Assembly: GCA_030762175.1 (NCBI GenBank)
Contig: CM060833.1
Span: forward strand, 73,830,001 to 73,894,000
From: Metallyticus violacea
Taxonomy: Eukaryota; Arthropoda; Insecta; Mantodea; Metallyticidae
Direction: 5' to 3'
Length of the DNA stretch: 64,000 nt
The position numbers and the translations under genes are program-made. Every line of letters begins with the position of its first letter. Position 1 is the stretch's first letter. The notes below the pieces were generated by a model. It was not told the origin of the DNA, made no database searches, and was given only the letters and a program-made list of their open reading frames with translations. Shown one piece after another: positions 12,201 through 27,800 of the stretch.

Positions 12201-15200
12201 TTTGCAGATCGCTACGGTGTTTTTGCCCACGCTTCAATGACAATGATTTCTCAGGCTGAATCCTGTTATTTTGTTTGCTCGTACTCAATAGGGCTGGGAG
12301 AGGATTTCAATAGTGTAAATAAGCATGGGATGCGGTATAATATTTATATTGGTATTGTATTATGTCCAACTTCTTTTGCGTCCTCTGGTGTTTTGCGACT
12401 TAGCTACGCTAATACAAGCTTATTTACCGCGTGTGAAACTTACGGATGAGTGCCGCGGCGCGTAAAACTGAAAACTGCTTATGGGAAATTGCGTAACTGA
12501 TAACTGCTTCTCAGCTAAGTATCGACTTACAAATTGCCTAACTGATATATCGGAACTGCGTGTATCTTACCGCGTCTAGATCTTATAACTACATCTGAGA
12601 ACTGAGTAATGCTTATGTCTCGCCGCGTGTAAAACTTCAAAACTCTGAGAGATGGGTACTGAGAATTGAGGAATTGCTTATCTCTAGCCGATGTATGTCT
12701 TATAATTGCCTGCCTCAGCAACTTCGAACTTACAACTATTTCTGCGAACTGCTTACTGAGGAATGAGTCTGCTTCTGCGAATGCTTGCATCTTGCCGCTT
12801 GATAAACTTAAGAATGCCTATCTCACTACGTGTAGAACTTGAAAATGAGTGCCCCAGCAGAGTAACCACTTCCTTATATATTAAATTCAAATCAAATAAT
12901 CGTTGGTTTAACGATTGTCAGGGGGTCACAAAGGCACGCGCAATCTTCGCGCCTATCTTTAAAAGTTCAAACATATATTTTCCATTGGCTGGTTTAAGTT
13001 TTCACCTGCCTCACATACCATTCGCTATTTTTGAAAATTTAAAACATTTTGTTAGCATTGGCAAACTTAAAGGCTAACAGTACAACAGCCGATCGAATCA
13101 AAACCCCCAACCAGTACAAAAGTCCTTTGGTTTATTTACCCTGCAACAGCTTCTGAGCTTGTACTAACATAATAAGTTTACTAATTAATAATTGGTTGAT
13201 TCGTTTTATTTATGGACGCTCTTTAACATCTCAGGTCATCAGCATCCCATTCTATTCATGGCGTAAAACTGCCGACAAATTTTACTCAGAGGACTGTTCT
13301 TTCAGGTTGGGGTTTTTTTCGTACCGTATGACACGGGACCACCAGCTTTACTTCCTTTCCGAAGTAAGCCATACGTCCTAAAACTAATTGGTAATATATA
13401 GTAAGGGCTGAATTGTCATATTAGAATTATTAGATACATACCGAGTTTTTAATGATTTTGTTGCCCGTTTCACGGCAGTCAGAGCGAGAGTTTTCTGTGA
13501 AGCGGATGCAGCATCCGTGGAACTGATTGAAGTTCTCGAACGTATAATGAAAATAAGAACGTACTTTAAGACACGCTATGCTACATTCGCACAATTTAGG
13601 AAATTGTCATTCACATGCGTTAGTTCATCTTCTAAAATTGAGGCCATTTCTTGCCTGAAAGTTTCTTATAGTTCTAATGTGTATGAAAGATTTGCTTTCT
13701 TAGTTTTTAACTTTCCCCATAAATAAAAATCACATACTGTCAGTGTATATGTCATACATCTATATTTGCACATTTATAGTATTCTCAAAAAATATAGGCC
13801 CTATTGCTCTGTATGCACCATACCCCAATTTTATCGTCATGCAAGGATTTTGTGAATAAAATCTATATTTCTCCACTCTAATGCCTGTTATGTTGCGTAG
13901 AAAATGAAACCACCCTTCAATAAGTAAGAATATTGAGTGTGGATCGTTAACAGTTCGTTAACGCTTCGTAATATCCAATTATAGAAATTTACCGGAACAT
14001 CCAGAATCCTCTGCCTACAACTGGTGGACATCAGTGACCATGTATGTGTGCAAGTTATAATTGACTGAATATCGGAAGATGCATGTGATTAAAAGTGTTC
14101 TCTTACTCAAGCTGAAAAAGACACCACTGCTCATATTCCAATTCCATACAAGGAGGATGTCATATCCACTCTAACTTTGTATTGGAGGCTGTGGAAGAAA
14201 GATTTTATAGACTTGATACAAACAGCTACACGCGAGATTTCAACTGAGCTATCGCTCTCAGGGTATAACAAACGAAAGCTAAGTTCAAATTGGTAAGAAA
14301 GTTGCTTTGAAAGTTATAGGACATTCCAATCGTGTCTTCTGGCCCATCCCCCCAAATGTATGTCATAGGAAGTGCCAAACATTGAAGCATCGCTGCAAGA
14401 ATAACAATTTTATAATTCCTCATAATGTCTCACTAATCATGTTTTAATTGATTTAACAATTTCATCTAGCCAATTTATTCTAACTTTCAGATGATGCATC
14501 GTTATTATTATATCATTATCACTGTATTTTTAAGAATAACAGCACTTAAATTAATAAATTATAGTCTACAGCCTATCTTCAGTATTTGAAATGGATATTT
14601 CAACGTTCGTTGATAAGGGCAGTGAACGTCGTCATTCACTAGAAGAGGTTGCTAATCATTGGACTTTAGACTTTCACTGTAGCATTTAAGTGTGTGCTTA
14701 GGTGCAAATATTACATATTTGAGTAGAATTTAATGTTGTAAGCGAGAAGAAGATTTAATTAAAAATAACAATAATATTCCCTAAATAGTGGGATGCAAAA
14801 CCGGGATACTTCAGATAATTGCTAATAGACGAACCGAGTACACCTATAGTTGCGAAGAGACAATAGTTTACTTATATATCCAACATTATATAATTTTTAT
14901 TGAAATGTCAGAGCAATTTGTGTCACACATATATAACTGTATTTAGTTCTATATATAAAACTATATCTTTATATTTGATATCTTGCTGCTAGAGATTTGA
15001 TCCTACAATTTATAATTGCATTTTAAACTTCACATACTCTTTTATGAGGCAGCCAAGGTATCACACACTGTTATTTGCTAGTTAAGAAAGTTTTCGCTTT
15101 TAATATTCAGTTATTAGAATGGCGATTGAAAACAATGTGGAGATACTTCTACCCTGAATAAGTAAGAGTGACAGACCTCTGGAAAGCGTGGAATCCAAAG

Positions 15201-18200
15201 CTATGGTACGTTTTCCACGCCAGTGAACAAGTGTCAATAAAAACATACTTAATGTGTGTTACCTTTAAAAGACCTTGTGAATACGTGAGTGAATGACAAG
15301 CTGTGTATGATTATTATTTCTAAATAGTGATAATAGCTATAAACTACAATAATGTTAGAAACTAAAGCTTCTGGAAAGTATAAAATATCTTAGAATCCTA
15401 ATAACACAATAAAATGATTTCGTAAGTTATAATAATAATAGTAATAATAATAATAATAATAATAACAATTTTTAATAAAACTATAAATTATAAGAAAGCA
15501 TATAAAACCCTCTTTGGCATGAAAATAAAGAAATGAAGTCGCAAAGCATATCGCGATGACTGCTATATTAGTCATGAAATAACGGAGAATGCAAAGATTA
15601 GCATCATCCCTAGTGTTTTTCCTAAAGAATTAAACTGCAACATTGCATACTCTCATAGTAGAGTAATATAATGTATTATATAAGATTGCACAAATTAAAT
15701 AACAACAGAACAGTATACCTTAAAAATGCTAACATGAAAATCAAAATAATGGTCCTTAGAGGAAATAATCCTATTAAGAAACAAAAATATAATAGAACAA
15801 CTCAAGTTACTTGAAGGGTAATGTTGAAAATAAACAGAGATTGAGATATACTTATAAATATCGAAACAAACATGTACGAAAAATTCTGCACAAGAACAAA
15901 AAAATTGAAACACTTAAAGGAAAATGACTGAAATAAGTTATAATGGCAGTTATTAAAACAAACGCTGCATTATGCTTACATATTAAATAAAATACTGAAC
16001 GTTAAGAAAAATTCAGTAAGAAAATAACTAAAACCATAGCAATCTGTTTTTACGAATCGTGACGGAAGATACAAGAGCAAATCAGAACCAAATATCGAAT
16101 AAATTAACACAAACATGTGGCAGAATAAAACGTGGTTAGAGCCGTGTTAAAAATGTGAAAGTAACTCTTCGTAGAGAATTCATCTGTATCTACCAAGAGG
16201 AAGAACTTTTATACGTTGAAAGAACTCTTTTGTGCTGCTTATATATTCTTATAACCGAAACAGAAATCGATGGGAATGATTAAATTAAAGAGAGAAATGT
16301 TTACCTACAAATCAAAATATGTCACTGGAGGAAATTATAGTGCGCAGTTACACCTTGCTTTTTTAAGTGCCATATATGGTTGAATTTGACATTTAATAGC
16401 ATTTCTTCATTTTTTCAAGTAGTTGCTACTTGGAGTTTTTAAAGTATAAATACACTAGTCATCTTAGACTTTTACAGTTACAACAATTGCTCAAAATGCG
16501 CACCATCGCCGTCGATATACTTCTGAGTACGTTGAACTACTGATTGAGCAACGTTTGCGAAAGTGTTCTCAGCGATTGCAGCACATTCCGTTTCTTTCCG
16601 AAGTGCTGCCAGTGTAGCTGGGCTTAGCATCCTTAAGAGTTCCTCATAGGTAGAAGTTCAACGGAGTTGGTTCCGAAGAATGCGGTGGGAGCTCAATCGA
16701 ACCTCTTCGTCCTATCCAGTACTTTGGATGGTGCCTTGGATCCAGTGCGTTGTTGCTGCTGTGCGAGATCTCCCAAATCAGCCCTTTTGAACGTCGCATA
16801 CGGTACCATGAATCTCAAATTTGTCTCGAATGCTTGCAATTGTTACTCGAGTTGGCGGTTCTGTTCTGTACACACGTCTTTGAACTTCAACAACATTCTT
16901 GCTTTTTCCAATACCACTTCAAAATTGCTGTTCAAAAATAACCTTTGTTCCATTTTGTTGTAGCAACGTAATGTGAGTCACATCTGTTTACAGAGCATCA
17001 TGCTACACATTACTGTTATTTTTCGGTCCAAATTTGAAATATATTAAATAGATATCTACAGTGAAATTGTGTATACATTTTTGGCATTTTTATATTGTGG
17101 AAAAATTATAATATGTACTCTACTTTTTTCTCAATAGATGTGAAGTTTAATATTTAATATTAAACATGAGAAAAATTATAAAAAGTAAAATATTATCGTT
17201 AAGTTTAGAAACGCTCAGTTTTGTTTTCAAAATTAATTTAAAACTATGTCGTTGTTACATAAAAGATCACATCAATCCATATTTTAATGCTAAAAATTTT
17301 CCTTGTTATAGTCACGTGATCGTGATTGCGTAGCTTCCAATTTCATTGGTCGACATAAGCCTTGCTTTTAACAGTCGCGAATTAGCACCTCGCTCCATGA
17401 CAGTACAAGTGAATTCTCCTCTGAGTTGCTAAAGTATAGGACGTAGCCAGAAGTTCTCGGGGAATGGGACTTTATTTCGGCTTTCTTTAGAAATTTAAAG
17501 TAGCTTCTTGGTTACTCTAGTGATCCAGATTTGTTATGGCCTTTTTCGAAATTATGTTATATATTTGTAACGTACAAATGCTCGGGATAAATCTTGCCGT
17601 TACTGCATTTTAGAGTTGTATTTTGTTAGAGATAATTGTTAGTATGTTAAGACAGTAATTTGTTGTCCACTTGATTGTATTATATAATTTTTCTTGCTAT
17701 GAGGTGAAGTTAAATCTTGTTAGCCAGTCAGCTATATTTCTTTTAGACAATTTCGTAGATATATGAGACTCTTTGCAGAAAGACTTGGAAGTTTTAATTA
17801 GAACAAGCTCTTGTTCATGTTTTAATGTTTCATACATTATTGTGGATAAACTTTTCGTAGCGTTTTTAGATGCATTAGTTTGTGTCAAATTTATCTCAAC
17901 ATATGTTATTAAATTTAGGCTTTGATCACTAAATGTGTATAATAAAATTAGTGAAACTAATATTTATTTTCTCTTAAATGAGGCTAAAGTCCTTATTTCT
18001 ATTTAACAAACCACACACATATATTTCCACAGAATCTCTAGGCCTTCTAAGATGTTTCTTCGGCACGCTAAGTGGCATGAAGTGGCATGTAAGTGATTAC
18101 AAGTACTGCATATAATAAAAAATATTAAAAAATAGGAGCACTGCAAAACTAAAACGCATTTTTTTTGTTATGTTTTGTTTTGTTTTTTTTTCTGTTATTG

Positions 18201-21200
18201 AGTTCTTGCCAAGTTAGTCCCAGTAGACTTGCTTATTTTCATTTGTTCGTAGTGATAGAGAAAGTATCCAATCAAGTCTTCCAACGCTTTCCACGAAAAA
18301 GATTTCTAACCACTAATTGGTGCGTCAGTTTGCAAACCTCTAAGCGAGTGAAATAAAAGAAATCTCAGTTTCCTTTATCAGCCAGCAGATTCTGTTTCTA
18401 CATGCCCAGGGCGTGTGGGCTTCCATTTGGTATCTTCTGAAAGTGGGTAGCTCTATCTCAACGTTGTGTTCAGTCTGTTTTTCTCGTTCCTGAATATTCT
18501 AATAACCTAGCTCATTTTTGCATTGCCTTCCTGTAATCATAATGTTGTAATTGTTTCACTATTAGCACTACAGAGTTGTGAAGAATGATAACAGTAGGAA
18601 TGTAACCAGTCATCCGGTTTCTTAACGCCGAAGAAACAAACCCTATAGAAAAGTATTGCAATAAAAATGTTAAGTAAATATAGTAAGTTCAAGTTTGTTT
18701 TCAAATGAAAGCCATTTAACTTGTTTTATAATAATGTTCTTTATTGTAATCCTAAATGAACTGCAAGAAGACTTTTCCTTATTTTTATCAGGGGGGGGGT
18801 TATCAAATGCGATAACACATAAAGACATAATGTATAGCAGCCTGAACAAAAAAAAATATATATTGTCTATACAAATTAAAATGTTATAAGCTATTTCGCC
18901 ATTATTTCTGAATTAGAAACTTTTTTAAACTTTACCAACCTAAATGTTATTGTTTTATAATATTTTAATAAATAAGGAAAATATTACTTTTTAAATTTGC
19001 TACATTTAGTGCACTTTTCTCACCAACTATAATTATCAGATCTTCAGATTTTTAAATCAGTTTGCAAACATGCTACTTAACATTGCTGGTGAAATAATAT
19101 ATGGTTTGAAGCAATGTAAAAAAATATATTTGCACACCAAATGAGCTTTTTAAAAAGGGAATATAGTTAATTATAACATTTGATTTGCATTCAAAAAGTA
19201 TTGAATACCAATTATTCTTACAATAAGAAACAAATAATTGTAATCAGTTTCGACCTGATGTTTGATATATAAATATCCTTATTTAATTAATTAATTGAAA
19301 CCAATTTCAAACTATATTTTAATTTTTGCACAATCCAGTGCATGCATAAATTAAAACACCTTTCACCAGCTACATCGAACAGTATATTATGCACGTGTAC
19401 AAAAATCTCAACATAATATTTCAGAATAAAATTAAAATATACAAGTTACAGCGGACAAAAGAAGATAAAAGGCTATATAGCGCAACAGCATGGAGGCCAT
19501 ATTTAAGTTGCCTTTAAATCCATTTGAATGCCCCAATATATAAAAATTATATCAGTGAACAATGTAGTTTTTTATTAAGCTCAACCAAAAATGTATTTAT
19601 TGACCCAAAATCTGTACCAAGTGTCCCTAGATTATATTTCCGTTATTGTATACTACACGATGAAAGTTCAAATTTACTCTTGCTTTCCAAATATTTTGTT
19701 TCTTTCGGTTGGTTAAGCATAGGCGTATGTGAGAACATCGTTATATATCTGAATATTGCCACACCAGTACTTTTATTGCAACATATGCACAAGGTTTTCA
19801 ATTATCTTTTTTGGATCCTACCAATATATATAAGAAAGATAAAATTTTGAGCTTATTTGTAACTGCCATTATTATTACATCTGTTATTATGCCAAAAAAG
19901 TTTAATTATGTGCAAAATAAAAAGTAAATAGCATATAACATGTTTGTTTCAAAAACAATTTATCGATTTAAATTTAAAACCCTTCAAAATTAAAGTACTT
20001 TTTCAAAATTTATTTGTTATGTTATATAAAAACACAATTTATTAATGTCTTTACATTTTCTTAACCTTTACATTAAGTAAACTCATGGTGACCCTTTTTC
20101 CTTTTTTTATAAATATATTACAGGCTATTTTCCAAATTCATGATAACATACTAGTATAAAGCACAAAGTACTGCATGAGCCAAACAAGTATCGATCACGT
20201 AAGCGGCATTTCCTTTCATGGTCAATAGATGCACCCTCACTCAGTGCTAAGCAGACAAATCTACTCAGTTACTTTACTAGTCATTGCAGAATATGTTATG
20301 GTTTAGCATGTTTCTATTGCACATGGAAACTTGCCTATAATTAATACATACTGACAGAGTTGGAGCGCCAAGTTCGTACACAATTTCAGCAAAATTCCCC
20401 CGTGCTAAGCTTTCAAGTGGCCAACTAACCCGTTTTCTGGCTTATACTTTCGGGAAATGGCAAAATTTCAGGATCAGAAGCAGAGAAATAGATAACACTA
20501 ATAATCACTTGGAAGAATATCCTAAAGAATGTGTGAACAATAACGAACATATCAGTATTATCTTTTGAAATTCTTAAGTAATATAGTTAAATAACTTTTA
20601 TTTTAAAATTTGTTGAGAAAATAGTTTATTTTCCACAGCCTAATCGAAACTGAAAGGTGCCCGTAATACACCACTAGCTGGTATTCGTACAAAAAACCTC
20701 TTTAAGAATCGTCTTTTTGTCTACTAACAATATGTAGGTACAAACAAGTTAAATGTTTAGCTCTGAGTGTGCTTAAAAACGTCTAAAGCTGTGACGAGAT
20801 GCTTCAAAAGCGGCTTTAGAGACATTACATTGGAAATTATGAAACCGCATTTCAAGCTTGAACGCTCTGAAGAAAGTGCGATTCCAAACACGTAGCCATT
20901 ACTTTCCCTTTCTACGTTACATGGGACATTACCAGAATGAAACACCGTCTGCTGTGTCATCGCTACGTGTCAACAGTCAAGCATGTAGTAGGCAGAGATC
21001 AGCTGTTGATTGAGATAGACCGGTAATTGTACCTTCAAACTCATGACAATATCGCATATGCTCACTACATATAACTATAAACCGGAAGTTTAACATTCTA
21101 CTATATTTGATCTATTATTTTTAATAGCTTAGGGCGATGGTTCTCAAGTTTTCATTGATCGCGGATTCACATTAAACGCCTCTCGCTGTCTCGTGTGCCT

Positions 21201-21840
21201 AGCATTTAACTCAAAGTTTAAAATCCTAAATTTCCATTCTATCTATTTTTAATTGTTCACCATAGGTTTACAAAGTTTAAAGGTATAAACAAACAAATAC
21301 TTCCTATTGTTTAGCAATTTTATTGTAGTGTATTCCTGCACAATAATGCAAGGGTTGTTGAATGAAGAATAACTTCTCGAGCTAAAATATAACCTTACAA
21401 TATTTTGTTAGTTTCTGCGTTATGTGTACGCGACACCAGTTTCATTGTTGTCACTTCCGGTTCTCGCCTGTGGGAGATGTGCAAGTTCAGACATGTTAAG
21501 CTTCGCCTACAGCAAAATGGAAGTGATACGCTAGAACATTATGCTGTTCTGAAATTCTGCTTTCGCCTTAACAAATCTTCAGCTGAGGCCAAAGGTAGAA
21601 GGTCTTTGGAGAGTTTATTCTTATCAATAGCACAGCTGGAAGATAATTTAAAATGTTTAAGCGTCAGTAGCTAAAATGCAGATGTAACGCATGCTGAGCA
21701 ACAGTAGTTATCCAATGTTTGTACAGAATGCTCTCATTTTTAATTAAGAGGAATAACAACATGCATGTACCTGAATAAACTAGTCCAAATAACAATTCGA
21801 AAGGGCGGAATTTGTCGCACAAAGATACAAGAATGTGATG

Positions 21841-21875
<35 letters not shown>

Positions 21876-24800
21876 CGTTTGTTCTATTATGCAGATTCTT
21901 GCACACCATTACTACGGGATAAATGGATAAATGGCAGTTATTCACAGAACATCAAACTTTAGTTTCAAGGCTGTTCTTTCCGTTACAGCAGCTGATTCAT
22001 TCGTTTTATTTACGGACACTCTTTAACATCTCAGGTTATCAGCGTCCCATTCTATTCAGGGCGTGAAACGGCCGACAAATTTTACTCAGAGGCTTCTTCT
22101 CTCAGGCTTGAGGTTCTTTTTCGTGCCGTAAATGTACGACACGGGTTCCATGGCTTTACTTCCCTTCCAAAGGAAGCCATACTTAGGATTTTTACGCCCA
22201 AAAAAATCCAAGGATCCTGGCCGGGTTTGAACCCGCGTTTAGGGTTTAGGAGGGAAGTATGGTAACCACTATACAACCAGGACCGACATAACAGATACGA
22301 ATTACCATCAACATGCAGCCCACTATTGATATGAATGAGGCATATTAAAATATAAAACTGCTATTTAGAAACTACAAAAATTTACAAAATATAAGGAATA
22401 TATTTGAAAGTGATTCCTTTAATACTTTTATTGTTTTAGTGTGAACGGAACAACAGGGAAACAATCGCCCAAGGTAAATATCTTACTCCTGAACGAAATG
22501 TTTAGTTAATCATTTAAAATTCATTTATTTTTTTTATTTATTTATTTATTAAACAATTTTGTGAAATCAATGGATAAATATTACGCTTTATATAATGCAT
22601 TTAAAATATAAATTTCTCAGAATAGATCATACAGGATTGAAAAACAATTTATAAGACCACAATTAAGATCATTAGTGGAAAATGAATTGTAAATCCATTG
22701 GAAAAGTAGCTTGGCAGTCATTAAAATTATTTGTTGTCGTTTTCTTGAAAACCAAAAATCAGAAAACTACAGTGATACCGCCAGCGATCAAAGATATGTG
22801 TGTAATACGGCACGAAAAAGAACCTCAAGCCTGAAAGAAGAGGCCTCTGAGCAAAATTTGTCGGCCGTTTCACGCCCTGATTTGAATGGGACACTGATAA
22901 CCTGAGATGTTAAAGAGCTTCCATAAATAAAACAAATCAACAAAGCTCAAGGGCTGGCTGTGTGTTCCGAGATCCCCAGTGGAAGGAATTAGTTGAGGGA
23001 GACACGGGGGGCCAGGGTTCAAGACGTAGACTTGACGAGGTTTTAACATTGTTTTCAAATAGAACAACTCAGTGCCAGTGGAGCAACCCCCATCTTTTTT
23101 CCAAGGAATTCGAGCCCCTCAGAAGGGCCGCCTCCATACCAGACGACAGAAACTTTTCCAAAGTGCTAGCCACTGCCACACCGCACCAGCACATTTTGCC
23201 CCATAATGATATAAGATGAAACAGCAGAACGCAAATTTCGTGGAAAGTAAAGATCCATCCCAACATTCCCCTAAGTGATCAGAGGAAACCACGGAAAAAC
23301 TTTGGCCAGCCCCAAAGAGTTTGAAAGCCGGGTCCTCGTAAGCGTTACTGCCTAAGTTAAGAAAATAAACTCTCCAACAACAATTTATATATATTAAAGT
23401 CTGCTGTGTAGGTATCTATCAATGTTGTTTAACACTAAGTTTCATATTTGTCAAAACAAAAGCCTATCTGGTGACTAAAATAAGAAAGCTCGCGGTTATT
23501 CTGCATAAAAAAAAAAAAAAAAAAAAAAAAACAAAGCAAAAAAAAATTACATTAACGTATTTTAGGCCTTTGATCTCAGATGCGAGTAATACACATTCTC
23601 TCCACTACAAAAGCTCAGATTGTACGCCCAGAGCTACTACTGTGATGTCCTTGAAAACCTTGCACTTTGGTCTGTCAGATGTTGCCTGTAAAGTCGGCTG
23701 TCCGAAATGAGGTCATGTTATTCATACCAGACACGGTTACACAAGTGAAAGCTTTAGTTATTTAGTGAAGAATTTTGCAAGCCTCCATGTGCTGCTCTAA
23801 TATGTTCATCACGTCTTATCTTAATCTATGTTGCTTTGCGGGAAGTAGTGCGTATAATAACATCGCTTCATAACAAACAAGTGTTAACCACAGAGCGAAC
23901 AGTTCTAGGTTGAGGTTTCGAAAGGATGTGCTGCATCCAAATATCTACTTTCTCTTCCCTTTGCCCTTTTTTCAGTTCAATTTGTTCTTTCTCTTTCGTT
24001 TCCTTTTTCTCCCACCGGCAACTGACAGTTGTTTATCCATCGGCAATGGTTTATGTTGACTCGACAGATCATTGCGCTTTTCCAAACAAAACATACGATT
24101 TACTTCTTTATTATAAAGCTTCACTTATTAGTTACTATGAATATGTCTATCCATTTGTTAAAATGATTACCAATTATCATAATTGAATTACTGTATTTGA
24201 AATCCATCCAAGGTGTGGGAGTTTAACTTCTTATTTATACGCTCAAGAAGATTGAACATGAGGTGAACAGCATTTTCTTCTCTACAAGAAGTGGTTTCAT
24301 ATTGTTTATTTATTCGTTAGTTTTTCTCTTAGATACACTAAATTGAAATGTAATTATACTTACTAAATTACGTATTTATCATTTAATAATACACATGCAT
24401 TATAAATAAAATAAATGTAACAGAAAATAATACTTGAATACTTAAAAAAAAAAAATAATGTACATTTTATCTTTCCACGTTAGCGGATATAGAGCGGTAG
24501 CTGCAGTCACAGCGAAGATGCACATACCCGGACACTGCGTACCTTTTTCAAAGTCGAATGTTGTAACAAGACTTTGTAACGACTGAACAGATTTTACTTT
24601 ATATTTGCAGCTCAGCTTCCAAAATGTTGACTATTTATTTTCATATGTTGTTTTGGCAGCTCATTCAATGTTCGCGAACTGGATTTATAGACTTTGCCGC
24701 CTAAAATAAACGTTATTATTTAAAACTCAATGCAATACTGCACACAGTGATATACAACTGTTTTACTAGCAACTATGCTGGTCTTTAAATGGCAGTGCGT

Positions 24801-27800
24801 GCAGCTAGTTACGCCGACGACGGGCATAATGAATGAATAGTGTTTAACGCCCGTTTTTGCTACTGAAGCACCACAGGCGGTGGACAGTGATGATGCATAA
24901 GATGAAATGATAAATTGGGAAACGATATATATATATATATTTTTTTAAGGAAGGAAACGTTCCAGGCCTAAGTTTAGGTACCTCCCCGGCATTTGCCAGT
25001 TTGAGGACTGAGGAAAACCTGCAAAAAAACCCAGTTAGGGAGGACGGTTCTGGTGGGATTCGAACCCCAGACCTTCCGCTCACGAATCCGCGCCTTTAAC
25101 GACCTCGACCACTCGTGGCGGGCCATGAAAAATATACACATACATATGGTCTAAACATCATAACTATTTTATATTTGAATAAATTTGTCAAATGCCTGCT
25201 AAGAATCAATTTTCAAATACAACTTTCGTCATCACACCAACAATAAGCGTACTGAATGTCCACAAAGTTACGAAGTCTGGAAATGAGGTTGGCATGAGGT
25301 GGAGTTGCGTGACTTGTGCGTGTGCGGAACAGGTTCGATTATTGCAACTGTCCAATTATGGAAATGACCGATATCAGATCGCTGTGAGTTTATTAAACAC
25401 CGTGATTCAAGTAACTCCCTCGAAACGGTCAACAAGTTTCTCTTGCTTCCATGCTCGATTTACTGCTTTCAGCGGCTTCTAGGCGATACCTTCGTCTTAT
25501 CTAATCTCCTCCTTTGGTATTCCAAATCCCATTGAAGTTTTTTGAAGACAGCTGACACCTTTTGACAAGAAAAGCATCGAGACGGTTTATTTTTTTCCTT
25601 ATGTAAATTTCATTCTTTATTCAGCAAGTTACAATGCTGAGAAAGTCTATAATTTTGGATATTGTTTATATTTTGCACTGTATTCTTGTTTTTGTAACTC
25701 TTAATGTGGCTGTATGATGCTCTAAACAAACCATTAACTACATTCCTATCCATCACAGAGTATCTTATCACACAATAACCAAACAACCTTTAATAATAGT
25801 AACAATTTAGACGAAGAAATTAAAGTTTCACTCCGCAAAATGCAGAGACATCTGCTTGTTGCAGACGTAAACAAGTAAATCACATCAAGTAAATACAAAT
25901 TAAAATTAAAAAGAACAGGAGAGGCTATTTTTCTATAAATAATGCAGAGACGTTCCTTAGGTTTTATATTATTCTTCCGTGTACGCAGACTGTGAAAAAA
26001 TGAAACGGATAGGAAAACTGGAACCATCGATCTTCGGCTCACTGTGCCAATGCTCTAGCACTGAGCTACCATGTCCAAAACGATAACAGAATCCAAGCAC
26101 AATTGCTCAATGAAGTCACACGCTTAGTGCAACAGTTTTCCAGACTGGATTTATTACTTCTGTCTGTGATCTGCACTATCAAGCAGACGGACCATTGAAG
26201 CAGTCAATATACAATGAATATGTATTAGCTCTATGGTGTAATTAATATACGGGCTTTATTAATGTGTCTACAGTAAGTTATAAAAAGTAAGAAATATCCA
26301 TTATAAAACTGAAAATAGGCATTACAGTACTTGTGGTGGGCTTTAAAGGTACATCATTTAAACTATTACAACTAACATACAATCTGCAAAGCTATTTGAA
26401 TTTGGTACCTGAGAAAGGCAATTAGAAAATGTTCATATGATAATATTGTTTTTATCATAGGAAAAATTACAATTTCACGTTTATCTGACACAGTTTATAG
26501 TTTGTTTCATTTTTCCAAATAAACCGCAAAAATGGCTTCTCGAAATAAACTTTAAATAAGAACATGATCTGGTTTATATGACTTGTGATCTCACTGTTTA
26601 ATATTATCACTTATTTCCCGTAGTTTGCTTCAAGTGCTTTTTCCAAATTTTCCAACAAAAAATCGTATCTGTTATCTGTAAGTATAGGTTGAAGGAACCT
26701 GGAACCTGGAACCTGGAACATATTTCATCTTGGGCACATGCATAAGTTCAACAGAAGAGTAAAATTCAATTTTGTTTCTTGTCAAAATTTTGGCACTGTG
26801 CAAAAATACAAAAACCCTTGATTTTCTGCAACACAAATACATTTGTTTCTTATTCCTCTTCCACTTTCCTCAGTGGCTTCAGTGATCTTGTGCAGTTTCG
26901 ATTATGCAAATGTTTTTATGCAGCGGTACACCTGATCTTTCCAATTCAATCAATCTTGAACTAGAAAGATAAAGTTTGATGTGAGATATGCTATATCTTA
27001 GGTAACAGAAATTTTCTTTCATGCAGCACATTCAGTTAATCATTAAAAACCATTTCGATTCTTTCAAAATGTTCAATAATATCCCTGAGTTCGGTGAGAC
27101 GAAATTCATTCACATAAAAACAATGAAAATGTATATTTGTGATCTGGTTTTGTGTAGGGTGAATGGACATATTTTAAGCATGAAGCTAGGAAATAGGCAA
27201 TGACGTCAAAATAGGCATTTATATGCACTATAAAAGTACAAATGTTAAACTTTTAATGCTACAATTTATTTCTTCGTCAAAATTTTAAGAGGAAAAATGG
27301 TTTAGATATATTGTTTACTTAAACTGTTAATACCAAGACTTTCAGGTGTTCTCTTCCGCTGTACTTACATACTACATATAAAATATACATCAATGTTAAT
27401 AAAAGTTTAAATTAAACAGTGTATAAGAAATCCACTGGAAAATAATGTTAAGTATTCTAACTATTAACAAAAATACTGACGATTACAATGAATAAGATAA
27501 AGTTTCTGCATTTAGTTTACACATGATACTAAAATTGCAAAAATTATACATTCACCTAAGATGTATCAAGTAGGTAATTATGTACGGTCGAAAATATTAC
27601 ATTAAATGACGATTTATTGCATAGAGTTTTAACAGTAATATGTTGATTTAATTTAGTTTTAAATATGCAATGGTCCCGCAGTTGCTTATATTGCAAGGTA
27701 AGGAATTCCAAAGAAGAGTAAGATAAACTGTGAAATAGGAAGAATATGAAGTAATTTGATATAATGGTATCGATAGTAAAGAGCCATATTTTGATCTGAT

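Noticed and set aside
15390..15575. Poly-Tyr and poly-Asn proteins over AAT/ATT runs (also 52819-53010)
   Set aside because: Trinucleotide microsatellites translated in one frame.
19524..19850. 108-codon plus-strand frame
   Set aside because: No start context, no domain and composition typical of random AT-rich sequence.
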